Below, one piece after another: positions 46,925 to 56,519 of a stretch of 64,000 bases of DNA. The stretch lies in the NCBI GenBank assembly GCA_029204225.1, contig CM055092.1, forward strand, positions 11,798,310 to 11,862,309, given 5' to 3'. Position 1 is the stretch's first letter. Each line of letters starts with the position of its first letter. Below the pieces are notes generated by a model that saw only the letters and a program-made list of their open reading frames with translations, was not told the origin of the DNA and made no database searches. This DNA is from Diphasiastrum complanatum. Lineage: Eukaryota > Streptophyta > Lycopodiopsida > Lycopodiales > Lycopodiaceae. Position numbers and translations under genes: made by a program.

Positions 46925-47125
46925 GATTGTTGACTTTACTCGACTTGAACATATTTAAAAGACAATTGACCCTTCATGACTCCGAATACATTCGACAAAT
47001 AGTTGATTCGTTGTTGACCTTACTCAACTCGAACATATTTAGATGACAGTCGACCCTTCACAATTTTGAATATATTTGACGAATTGTTAAATCTTGACTC
47101 GAACATATCTGGCCTTTATTGACCC
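46925..47125. repeat. Minisatellite, about 2.5 units of 90-95 bp
   Basis: Repeated blocks with TTGACTTTACTCGACTTGAA, ACATATTTA, GACCCTTCA and ATTTTGAATA/ATTCGACAAAT at about 46930, 47018 and 47090, each diverged by a few changes. Confidence 0.75.
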
Positions 47126-47772
47126 TTCATTAAAGGAAAATCCAAACTCCAAAAGGGCCTTCTAAGGAATGCCACATAGGAGAGAAAAAATCGTCGATTT
47201 TTGAAACTCCGATTGAAATTTTGGTTTGCTTGCGTAGCTCTAGTAACATGTATAGTTAATTAAAAGTCGGGTAGCCGCAACGCATGAGGTCCAAACTTCA
47301 AGACAATGTACTAATATTAACTAACATCACCTCTTTTGTAAATACAAATCTTGTCATTTCAACTAGAAAACAACGAAACAAAATTTCCTCCTACTCATCG
47401 CTTGCACATCAACAAAGGAAGACAAAATTAGCTACCTAAAAATCATCCAAAAAACTTTGAACAAATTGGATCACAATGAGTGCCAATGTGAATCAAAATT
47501 TTTGCAGTTAAAAAATTTGCAATTTTGACACATATCCATTGAAAATGGATTTGTGTCATAACTGTAAACCTTTTAATTGTATATCAGAGAAGAAAGTTGG
47601 AATATGTTGGATCAAAAAGAGTGCCAAGGTTATTTCAAACTTTTGTAGTTCGATGGAGACTTGAAATCATTGAAGTGCATGTTCAATGTCTCTCATGGAG
47701 CAAATTCAAAACATCCATGCCTATATTACATGAAAACTGCAAAAGACATGTCTAGGAGCGCCAGAGTTTCAA
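47126..47772. other. Intergenic, nothing recognised
   Basis: AT-rich. Its last nine bases, GAGTTTCAA (47764-47772), are the left target duplication of the adjoining Mutator-like element. Confidence 0.55.
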
Positions 47773-48631
47773 GGGTTTTGACATTCTGCGAGTAGATCTT
47801 TTGCGAGTTTTGCGAGTTTCTTCCATGACATGCTCCAACAAAATGGTAGCACATGGTGTGCTACTCTTTCTATGCCACTACATGATTTTTTAAGAACAAG
47901 AAGGATGGTTTGATGCATACTTAAAAATGTGACTATCCACAAAATACTTTGTTACTCTATAAATACAAATTCACTTTTATTTAAAAAAACCTGTCCTTGA
48001 AGTTGTAAAAGTTAGCATGCTGGCGTGCTAGCCTGCAAATTTTTTTGAAGAACTTTATGAAAAAATAGATTTCTTTTTTGAGCTGATTTGGCTAGCATGC
48101 CGGTGTGCTAGCCAAGTAAATTATAAAATAGAAAAGCTATTTTGACACATTTGAGAACCAAATTTTGAGTAAAAACATTATTTCAGAATATTTCTTTAAA
48201 CCTCCCAACATAGTAAGCCGACGTGCTAAGTAAAACAACTAAAAAAAATTGTACAGCCTTTAAAGACAACACGCCGGCGTGCTATATGAAATGAGAATTT
48301 TTGTTTGCAACCAACCAAGATAGCACACTGGCGTGCTATATGAAATGAGAATTTTTTTTTTGCAGCCAACCTAGATAGCACGTTGGCTGCACAAAAAACA
48401 AATTTTTTTTTTCCAGGATGCTATCTAGGTTGGCTGCAAAAAGAAATTTAATTTGAATTTTTTTTTACTGAGTGAGATCTTTAACTATGTACCAAACCAC
48501 ATTCTTAATAATAAACATTGAAGTAGTAGCATAAAAAGGGTGGCACACCATTTGCTATCTTTTTGTTGAATGATGGCAGGAAAGAAACTCGCAAAACCCG
48601 CAAAAAATTTACTCGCAAAATGCCAAGGCCC
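47773..48631. mobile_element. Non-autonomous Mutator-like element (MULE) with 9-bp TSD
   Basis: Perfect 9-bp target duplication GAGTTTCAA (47764-47772 and 48632-48640). Long terminal inverted repeats of well over 100 bp: left GGGTTTTGACATTCTGCGAG, right (reverse complement) GGGCCTTGGCATTTTGCGAG, continuing through TTTTGCGAGTTTCTT and the ATGGTGTGC region. No transposase frame. The interior holds repeated imperfect palindromes (see 48005-48400). Long inverted repeats with 9-bp duplications are the hallmark of the Mutator superfamily. Confidence 0.92.
48005..48440. repeat. Array of AGCAYGCCGGYGTGCTA palindromes inside the MULE
   Basis: Palindromic cores at about 48012 (GCATGCTGGCGTGCTAGC), 48090 (GCTAGCATGCCGGTGTGCTAGC shortened to its 20-base core), 48211, 48268 (ACGCCGGCGTGCTA), 48322 and 48373. 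Some are followed by the shared tail TATGAAATGAGAATTTTT and the flank GCAACCAACCAAGATAGCA, so part is a tandem repeat of about 55 bp. Confidence 0.8.
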
Positions 48632-48640
48632 GAGTTTCAA

Positions 48641-49400
48641 GGGATATAGAAGGCCCAAACTGGAAACCAGTACTACCGATTGCTCTTAAAAATGTCCATA
48701 TTTGCACACTCCATATGGGGAGGCAAGGATCATAGAGAAACTATATACCTTCATATTTTGTTTGGTTGGAATACTAAGCCAGAGTCATAATCCAAACAAG
48801 CAATAGCTCAGTCAGAGAAAGTTTTGTCAAAAGTAGGTCTTCATAAGGGACATGCTAAAATACAAAAGGATGAGAATCTTTTAGGCGAAACGAGAAACAT
48901 CCCTTGCAAACAAAGCATCGGATGAGCTAAAGCTCGCCGTTTTTTATCAAATCATTCTTGGAAATCAACTCCAATACTCAGTTTGGAAATATGTTATTTT
49001 TGGCACACAAGATTTTGAAGATAAAGGAACAACAAGGCTTTAAAAGGTTGAAGTTTGGAGAAAGCTTGACAACATGATCAAATTGGTCAAAAAAGAAAAA
49101 CTCTCTGGTATTGATGTCCTACTGATTGAGAAATCAACAATCAAGTTTGTGGATGCAATTAAAGGTGCTTGGGGTGCAAACCATATTACGCACTACATGG
49201 TAAGCAAATTGGGACTGCTAACTCTTTGAGTTATAATTCCTTTGCACATGTAGTGCTTTTAAACTGACCAATATGCTAATGCTTAAATATTTGATGTTGT
49301 AGCACATTTCATGATATCATGCATCAATTTTCGAAAAAACTTAAAGGCAATCTAAGTATATGGTCATTACAAGGAATGGAGAAATCACATTGACAAGCAA
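48641..49400. other. Intergenic, nothing recognised
   Basis: No named element or coding similarity. Ends in AGCAA (49396-49400), the left target duplication of the Copia element. Confidence 0.55.
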
Positions 49401-49891
49401 TGTGAAGAATTGCCAAAAATTGGCAAATCTAGCTTGATCAAAAACCATGTAGAATAGTGTAAATTGTGTACACAAGTGGGTCCCACACATGTGAGGCCAT
49501 GATGCCACGTGGAAAACCCATCCTAATGTAGGTTAGGTCAAGTCAAAAAAGTTGGTCATGTCTATTTGGTGGTCATCCCTACTTTATAGGACCTACACCT
49601 AAGTTTAAGGTGAAAATTTGACCAACTAGCTACCTACCAAGCATAACTCTAGGGATAGACTAGGGTTTCATTTTAGGTCAAGGAGAGTGAGTTAACTTCC
49701 TTATTACATGCTGGAAATCCACCTAACTTCAAGAAGGAAGTCGAATTTGCTATGTCTTCCCTCTCTCCATAGTGAGAAGATAGAAATTTTTTTTGGAGCT
49801 CATTGGCAATCTCAAGCTAGTTCACTATGTACATTGAGTTTTTGTGATCCAAATGAAACCAAATCAATTTCTACTTGTTTCTCAGAAACTT
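49401..49891 (+). repeat. Copia left LTR, 3'-truncated
   Basis: TGTGAAGAATTGCC start, very similar to 52926-53416, but lacking the final part that ends in TTTTCACA. The deletion also removes the primer-binding site. Confidence 0.92.
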
Positions 49892-50190
49892 GGTAGGGGT
49901 CCAAATCCGTAATGTCCACATGTGTGGGCACCTCTGAACCTGCATTTAATGCATGGTATTCATTTGATCCAAAAAAATTCAATTTGTGAGCTGTTGGTGT
50001 AATTTTTGGTGGAGATCCTAGGATAATCTACCAAGATCATTTACCATTGATTAGATTTGAATTTGTTTCATGGAATCTAATTAATCTAGGCTGAGTTCAA
50101 GTCCTATTAAGGTTAAAAGCAGGTCTTGAAAGTACACCAAGAAGGAAGAAAGAGATTAAGTCATTTTTTTGTCCAAAAATAGCCAAAATT

Positions 50191-50555
50191 GGCAAGATTT
50201 GATTGTAAGTAGATTTCACATTATCTTATCTTCATTCCAACATTGTGAGGGAGTGCTAGAACTGAGATTATAAGTCCGTTTGTTGGACTAGAAATCTAAT
50301 TTGAGTGAAAAACTACAAGAGAGAGATCTTAGTGAGTTTCTAGAGACAATCAAATCCATTTCTTGGCAAGATTTGTTTGAAAGTAGTTTTCACTTCATCT
50401 TATCGTCATTCCAACTTTGTGAGGGAGTGATAGAACTGTGATTAGAAGTCCATTTGTTGGATTAGAAATCAAATTTGAGTGAAACACTGCAAGTGTGAGA
50501 CCTTTGTGAGTTTCATGTCAATCAAATCTATTTCTTATTTGTAGAAGTCACTAGT
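50191..50555 (+). repeat. Tandem duplication of the Copia leader
   Basis: Two direct copies of about 180 bp (50191-50375 and 50376-50555), each with GCAAGATTTG, ATTCCAAC-TTGTGAGGGAGT and TTTGAGTGAAA. The related element at 60206 has a single copy (about 61293-61490). Confidence 0.85.
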
Positions 50556-50558
50556 AAG

Positions 50559-52346
50559 ATGGGATCTGCTGGAGCATACCTTCTAGAAGCTAGTGAGAGA
50601 TTGAATTCTACAAATTATGCTATTTGGAAGGTTAGGATGGAGTCACTCTTGGTGCTCCAAGACCTTCATGAGTTCTTGATTGAAGATGAAAATGAACCTC
50701 TAGGTGCACATGAGTTAGCTAGATACAAGAAGAGATCTAGGCTTGCAATTCATTGTGTGAAGATGAATGTGAGCAATGATTTGTTGAGAGAAGTATTAGC
50801 ATGTACTAGTGCTAAAGAGGCTTGGGAGTCTCTAAAATCAATCTATGAATCTAGTAATACTTCAAGAGTACTCATGCTTAGAAATCAGATTTTGCAAAGC
50901 ATGAAGAGAAGTGAGGAGAGTGCACAAGATTATGTACTCAGAATCAAGTCTCTAAATAGGGAGTTGGCTTCCATTGGAGAGAAGATTCATGATGGAGAGC
51001 TTGTACAAATTGTTCTTAATGGTCTAGGAGATGACTTTGCAAATTTGGTCCAAAGTTTTGCCATCCAAGACACTTCGCCAACTATAGAAAAACTTCACAG
51101 TGTATTATTGGCTGAAGAGTGTAGGATGCTCCATGCAAAATCTAGGATGACTTCCTTGTCTTTGCAGGATGGTGATGAGAAAGCCAATTTCTCATTCAAG
51201 GGCAAAAAGAAGACCAATGGAAAGAAGAAGCATCCAAAGGAGGCCAAAGAAGAGGATGATGCATCAAGCTCAAAGGACAAGTCAAAGCAAAAATGCTTCT
51301 TTTGTGGAAAGAAGGGACATTATGCATCTGAATGCTACAAGAGGCTAAGAGCACAAGTGGAGGAGGACAAACAAGGAAACCTTGCAAAGGAGGAGGAGGA
51401 GGATGAAGTAGATGTATTCTTGATGGCATCTACATCCTCACCAACAAGCAATAGCAATTCAAGAGACAATTGGTGGATCGACAGTGGGGCTAGCTCCCAC
51501 ATGTCTTGTGAAAAGGACTTTTTCTCAACCTTACACTCTTTCAATGATGCTAAAAAGTTTGTCTTTACTGTAAATGATGAAGAGTGTAGGATAGATGGTG
51601 TTGGCACCATCTCTTTGTGTCTAGACTCCTCAAAATGCATGGATTTAGAAAATGTCCTTTATGTATCATCAATCACCAAGAATATGCTTAGTGTTGGTCT
51701 ACTCTTAGAAAGTGGTTTGGATGTCCACTTTAAGCATGGTGTTTGCTTCATATTGAAGAATGATGTTTGCATTACAAAGGGATTTAAACATGGAAGATTG
51801 TTTAAGTTGGAAGCTAGTGTTGCTTTTGAAAGAATGAGCTTGGCAAAGGAGGAGATCACTCAAGAGGAGATCTTGGCAAAGTGTGATCTTGCTTGCATTG
51901 AGGAGGAGCATCAAAAGGAGGAAGATCTTGAGGATCAGCTTCAAAGCATGAGAGTTCCAAGGGAGTCCTCAATGACAATGGCCGAGTCATCAAATTGCAT
52001 GCAAATTGTCCATTCAAGTGTGCATCTTGCAAGGGTGGTGAGCATTGGAGAGTCTACTATCTTTGAATACTTTTTGAAAAGTAGTAATATACATGAGGTG
52101 ACTTGTTTCTTACCTTTAAGATTCATGGTATTTATTACTTTGTATGACAAGACAATAAAATGGGTTGCTTTGAAATCTACATTTGTTGTTGATAAAGCAA
52201 TTTCATTGGATAACTATTTTTGTAATAGTTTGAATAGTGTCATAAAAGATGAAATATCATTTGTATTGGAAATCTTTGGGTCCACATGCTTTGAGCATGA
52301 TCATTCCAATGTAAGGACCAAAGATTATCCTATTTCAATGATATGA
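50559..52346 (+). CDS. Copia gag-protease-like polyprotein, intact 595-aa frame
   Basis: Starts MGSAGAYLLEASERLNSTNY, the canonical plant Copia gag start. Residues about 15-200: UBN2-type capsid (YAIWKVRMESLLVLQ, IYESSNTSRVLMLRNQILQ, NGLGDDFANLVQSF). Zinc knuckle C-F-F-C-G-K-K-G-H-Y-A-S-E-C at 246-259. Protease motif WWIDSGASSHM with catalytic Asp308. Gag-pre-integrase block near 375-430 (GLDVHFKHGVCFIL, GRLFKLEA). After residue 470 only faint traces of integrase remain (IVHSSVHLA, FMVFITLYDKTIKWV, IFGSTCFEHDHSN): the D-D-E residues and the central core are not there, and no RT follows. The frame is uninterrupted although far from autonomous, which could mean selection on gag or simply a young copy. 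Confidence 0.9.
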   Translation: MGSAGAYLLEASERLNSTNYAIWKVRMESLLVLQDLHEFLIEDENEPLGAHELARYKKRSRLAIHCVKMNVSNDLLREVLACTSAKEAWESLKSIYESSNTSRVLMLRNQILQSMKRSEESAQDYVLRIKSLNRELASIGEKIHDGELVQIVLNGLGDDFANLVQSFAIQDTSPTIEKLHSVLLAEECRMLHAKSRMTSLSLQDGDEKANFSFKGKKKTNGKKKHPKEAKEEDDASSSKDKSKQKCFFCGKKGHYASECYKRLRAQVEEDKQGNLAKEEEEDEVDVFLMASTSSPTSNSNSRDNWWIDSGASSHMSCEKDFFSTLHSFNDAKKFVFTVNDEECRIDGVGTISLCLDSSKCMDLENVLYVSSITKNMLSVGLLLESGLDVHFKHGVCFILKNDVCITKGFKHGRLFKLEASVAFERMSLAKEEITQEEILAKCDLACIEEEHQKEEDLEDQLQSMRVPRESSMTMAESSNCMQIVHSSVHLARVVSIGESTIFEYFLKSSNIHEVTCFLPLRFMVFITLYDKTIKWVALKSTFVVDKAISLDNYFCNSLNSVIKDEISFVLEIFGSTCFEHDHSNVRTKDYPISMI

Positions 52347-52355
52347 ATAAAGGTA

Positions 52356-52715
52356 GTGTTTTGCTCTTCAAGTAGAGATTGTAAAATCTATTTGTTTTCA
52401 ACCAAAGAATTTGTCAATGGCGGAAATGTGATCTTTCAAGAGTGGAAGATTTGTAAACTTGAAGAAGCACCTTTGGATCAACACCTTATTCAATTCATTG
52501 ATGGTTTGGAGTCAAGTCAAGTAGAGGAGCAAGCTCAAGACCCGAGGACTCCAAGAAAAATCTTGAGTATCAAGATGGAGCCATCTAGGCTCAATCATAT
52601 GGATCAAGCAAGGCAAGTTGTCTTTGGCAACATTATGTATGCATTTAATAGTTTTATTGATGTATCTTCAAGTGCACAAAATGCCTTGGAATCCATGTCT
52701 TGGCATGACGTATAG
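52356..52715 (+). pseudogene. Copia integrase C-terminal tail, diverged
   Basis: In a separate frame after the stop at 52346. Encodes a region with VIFQEWKICKLEEAP and QAQDPRTPRKILSIKMEPSR, which aligns by pattern with VIFDEGHACDLDD and PPQDARTPRTPRRSTRARTEP of the element at 63555-63740. The join to RT in a normal element follows this; here it runs instead into the 3' flank and LTR. Confidence 0.65.
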
Positions 52716-52925
52716 TTTTTGAAGTGTGCTACATGTATATAGACACATTTGTGGAACATCTTGTAAGGGATCCTCTAAGAGGTGGTGAAAGATCCTTCAT
52801 GGACATCATTCTCTATTGGAGTCTCAAAAGTTCCTTGTTTGTAGCTGGATTTTTTAGACACTTCTAAAAGCTTTCATTCATCTATCAAGAGAGTTGTAAA
52901 TAGATCAAGCTAAATTTGAGGAGTG

Positions 52926-53624
52926 TGAAGAATTGCCAAAAATTGGCAAATCTAGCTTGATCAAAAACCATGTAGAATAGTGTAATATGTGTACACAAGT
53001 GGGTCCCACACATGTGAGGCCATGATGCCACGTGGGAAACTATCCTAATGTAGGTTAGGTCAAGTCAAGAGAGTTGGTCATGTCTATTTGGTGGTCATCC
53101 CTACTTTATAGCACCTACACCTAAGTTTAAGGTGAAAATTTGACCAACTAGCTACCTACCAAGCATAACTCTAGGAAATAGACTAGGGTTTCATTTTAGG
53201 TCAAGGAGAGTGAGTTAACTTCCTTATTACATGCTGGAAATCCACCTAACTTCAAGAAGGAAGTCGAATTTGCTATGTATTCCCTCTCTCCATAGTGAGA
53301 AGATAGAAATTTTTTTTGGAGCTCATTGGCAATCTCAAGCTAGTTCACTATGTACATTGAGTTTTTGTGATCCAAATGAAACCAAATCAATTTCTACTTG
53401 TTTCTCAAGTTGAAGGCCGTACTACAGCCTATAGTACAACGTGTGGGCTTGGATTTCAATGTTTATCAATGCTTTTGATTGTTAATGCTTGTTGTTTGTC
53501 AAATTGCCAATCTAGATCAGCTTTTTTGTGTCTAGTTTTTTGATAGATTGTTAAGCAAGCATCCAATCACTCTTGTGGATCTTTTGTAGATCCATTTATG
53601 GTCCTAAAGTACAGTATTTTCACA
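52926..53624 (+). repeat. Copia right LTR, 699 bp
   Basis: TGTGAAGAATTGCC to GTATTTTCACA. Its last third matches the end of the LTR at 60206-60890 (GATCCATTTATGGTCCT). Confidence 0.94.
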
Positions 53625-53629
53625 AGCAA

Positions 53630-54200
53630 GACCAACATTTCATCGAAATACACATGGTGGACATCTTCAAAAAATAGTTAAATCATCCAACTATTTCAGT
53701 GGTTTTTCAGACATGTTCAAATTTGATACACAACTAGATCAACAAATCATCAAAAATTCAAAAAGGCATGCAAATTCATACAAGAAAATTATATTGATGC
53801 GAGAAATTCAAAATAGCTATATCATCAACTCGAATCATTCTACATGGTATTTGACAAAAGTATATTATGTCATGTCTTTCAAGTACAAGAAAGGTCACAC
53901 TCATTTTTGTATATCATCTTTAAAAACCAACCTCACAATATGGTCATGAAGGAATTTCTTTTTATCATATAAGTCCATATAGTTAATATATCTTCTCTTT
54001 TTTTAAGTCTATATATCCAAAGAAAATTGCTAGAGAAGAAGACCTTTTCGGACCTTCATTAGATACATAGCCAAATACTTTTATAGCAATGTCTCTCTTT
54101 ACAAAAATAATTTTATGTACATTATGTGGGTATTTACGCCTATTCAAAAAAAAAAGACAATGCTTTTATTGCCATTATCAGTGTCCCAACATTCACAAAA
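53630..54200. other. Intergenic, nothing recognised
   Basis: AT-rich with many short A runs and no coding similarity that I recognise. Confidence 0.5.
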
Positions 54201-54247
54201 AAGTTGCAATGATGAATGCAAATTTTATTATTTACAAAGCTTTTCAA

Positions 54248-55150
54248 GTAGTGACAAAGGGATGAATCCTTTTGTCGCTATCCTTGTCTTTTCTGACATA
54301 TCCTACTCTGGTTGCAAAAGAATCCACCTCCATCGTATCTTGCAAAGTACAAATGACGATCACGTTTCCTAAAAAAAAAATACTAGATTTAAATAAGACT
54401 ATTGGTAACAGAAATAAAATTTACTTACCAGATCATGGTCATCAGCTTGTAGAAGTGCACTGTTGTGTAAATCGTGACCGACAATTAGGGTTGTCGAATC
54501 AATGTTGGGAATTGTTGTGAATGACTTTGAGGCATATCTTTCTTGGATTTTCAAAAATTCCTCCTCAGTGGGCAAATTTGCCGCATATGCCCTACTTTCA
54601 AACATGATTGACTATAGGGCCTTATCTTCATCTTTATAATCAATACCAACCATAAGGTCATCATATTTGAGGTCTATGAAAATTCAAAAATTCTGCAATG
54701 AAATTATATAAAACTGACAATATCACATCCTCCCTCAGACCAATAACATCTCCAATATTATCCAAAGACAAATAAGGAGTGTCAATGTAGTAAATTGACA
54801 AATCTAGCATAGCTTGCTATTGCCATTTAGCCCTACATCAGATAGGGGCGCAATTGACAAAGCACGAGACTAGGCTGGGTCATGCATTGCGGCCACTTGC
54901 TTCCTCGTCATCTCCTAAGATTTCATCTACAATGTGTAATTCAAAAATCACAGGATCAGTAGATGACTAGCCACAAAGCGACATGATCGATTTTGTTGGT
55001 CGCAATGGGTTACACATTTATTATCACTTTGACGATTGCGACTCTACTTGGATTGTGGCCGGGCATGCACCAGAACAACAAAGTGAATGAATCGTAGTCC
55101 ATCCATTAGCGTCATGGACATAACCAATTCTAAGTAGGAAAATGAATTTC
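54248..55150 (-). pseudogene. Unrecognised exon-like fragments, possible decayed gene
   Basis: On the minus strand, 54594-54430 reads AYAANLPTEEEFLKIQERYA then SFTTIPNIDSTTLIVGHDLH and NSALLQADDHDL, ending at a good donor (GTAAGT) and preceded by an AG. About 60 bases on, after TTTTTTAG, comes NVIVICTLQDTMEVDSFATR then VGYVRKDKDSDKRIHPFVTT and a stop (about 54371-54248), but the join is off by one base. Upstream pieces VHDANGWTTIHSLCCSGACP (about 55105) and VIFELHIVDEILGDDEEASG (about 54955) look coding but contain stops. I do not recognise the family; it could be a captured gene piece or a relic. Confidence 0.35.
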
Positions 55151-55159
55151 AATAGATGC

Positions 55160-56270
55160 AAGCAACCTATGAAGTAATCGTATTACAATTTTGCAAATTT
55201 TGAATAAACATTATATCGTAGTGTTGGTGTTTATGACTGTTGCATGTTTGTCATCCCAACCTGTATGCAATTTCCATCCTTGTCTTTAAATCCTTACATT
55301 GTAATGCTAAATAAACTCATTGGAAGTCACTTAAAATGTGCATTAACATTGAAGAGAAAGTTCACATATACTTACCAATCTCTCATTGACTTAAAAAAAA
55401 AAAGCATTCAGGAATATCATGTCGAATGTGATTCAATGTCCAATTGTCTATCACCTCAATTATTGTAATAATAGCATCATTTTGCTTCACCTGGATTTAT
55501 GTTCAACCTTGATGATTCAATGTAAGATCTTGATCCCATGATTTCCATTCATTGTTAACTTTAGACCATCTTCTATAATAAAATGTTAAAGAAAACATTT
55601 GTTTCTCTATATGGTATCTAAATTTCATTGACAATTTATTAACAATGCACTCGATGTTGCCATTACTTTTTTTTTTTTTTTATCTCGTTGATCATCTAGC
55701 CTGGTCTGACAACATGTCATCTATTAAATCACTAGAAATAAACATTGTTGCGGTTTTTCAAACATTATATTTAACAAAAAAATCTACGAATATTGCAAAA
55801 GGCAATCTATTGATTATGGAACTTGTCCTATATTTCATATAGTTTTGAATATCCATAAAGAAAACGTGATCAGAAGCTCTCTGCTATGGTAGAATCCGGA
55901 GAAATCCATTCTTCACTTGAAAAAGAGGGTAATGATATTGTCTCCAATCTTCCACCTAAACCATTCATGGATGCTATGTAAGATGAATCACATAGTTTCT
56001 CATCAGACGATGGCTGTCTTTGACGCCTGAGGAACTCGCGTTATCATACTGCTCTTCCATTTATTTCAGAACTATACTTCACGTTGAATCTGATTTCAGT
56101 AGTACCACATACAAACCATCTCTAATCTCTTCGGTGGACTGTACTCTTGTTTTAGAGTATGAATTAATTTTTAAGATCCTGTTGGGTAATCATGCGCATT
56201 AAGCTGTGGTCATCTTCAGGATAAGCTGTCTATTAGATTGTTTTTGCACCTAGCAACCAATTAGAATGGG
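55160..56270. other. Intergenic, nothing recognised
   Basis: AT-rich sequence with a T-run at 55668-55680; no element or gene recognised. Confidence 0.5.
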
Positions 56271-56519
56271 AGAGCTGTTCCGCAATATTCCTGCTCTCTT
56301 CTCCGTTCTCGTTCTTCCTATCTACCTTGCCCCATCATCAAGTTGGGCACAATTAGGCCTAGTGGACCCATGAGTCCCTACCAAGTTAATTTCATACTAA
56401 CTTAGCTAACTCTAAATTTAGTAGGCCTAATATAATAAATGACCATGGTTACACAACTCTCAACCTTTTGGGTCAAAGTAACCTATGGTAATGTAAGCAT
56501 TTCCATTTACATTCCAACA
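56271..56519 (-). repeat. Probable Copia 3' LTR start (minus)
   Basis: On the minus strand a purine tract (reverse complement of CCTCCTTCACTGG, 56521-56533) is followed by TGTTGGAATGTAAATGG at 56519 going left, the usual purine tract/LTR junction. The left (distal) edge cannot be fixed and the 5' partner is not present. Confidence 0.6.

Larger units (their letters stand above)
49401..53624 (+). mobile_element. Non-autonomous Copia element with gag ORF (TR-GAG-like), 5-bp TSD
   Basis: 4224 bp between perfect 5-bp duplications AGCAA (49396-49400 and 53625-53629). The right LTR is complete (52926-53624). The left LTR (49401 to about 49891) matches it closely but then jumps, at TTTCTCA, into leader sequence equivalent to about 61030 in the related element, so about 210 bp of LTR end, the primer-binding site and some leader are deleted. 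The interior encodes one long gag-rich frame but no RT or RNase H, so movement would have depended on enzymes from other elements. Known plant elements of this kind are called TR-GAG. Confidence 0.92.

Noticed and set aside
48005-48440. CRISPR-like array of palindromic repeats
   Set aside because: This is plant nuclear DNA inside a Mutator-like element with 9-bp TSD. Repeats are irregular, diverged and without uniform spacers.
51095-51640. Minus-strand frames opposite the Copia gag ORF
   Set aside because: They are antisense shadows of the 595-codon frame, with no motif of their own.
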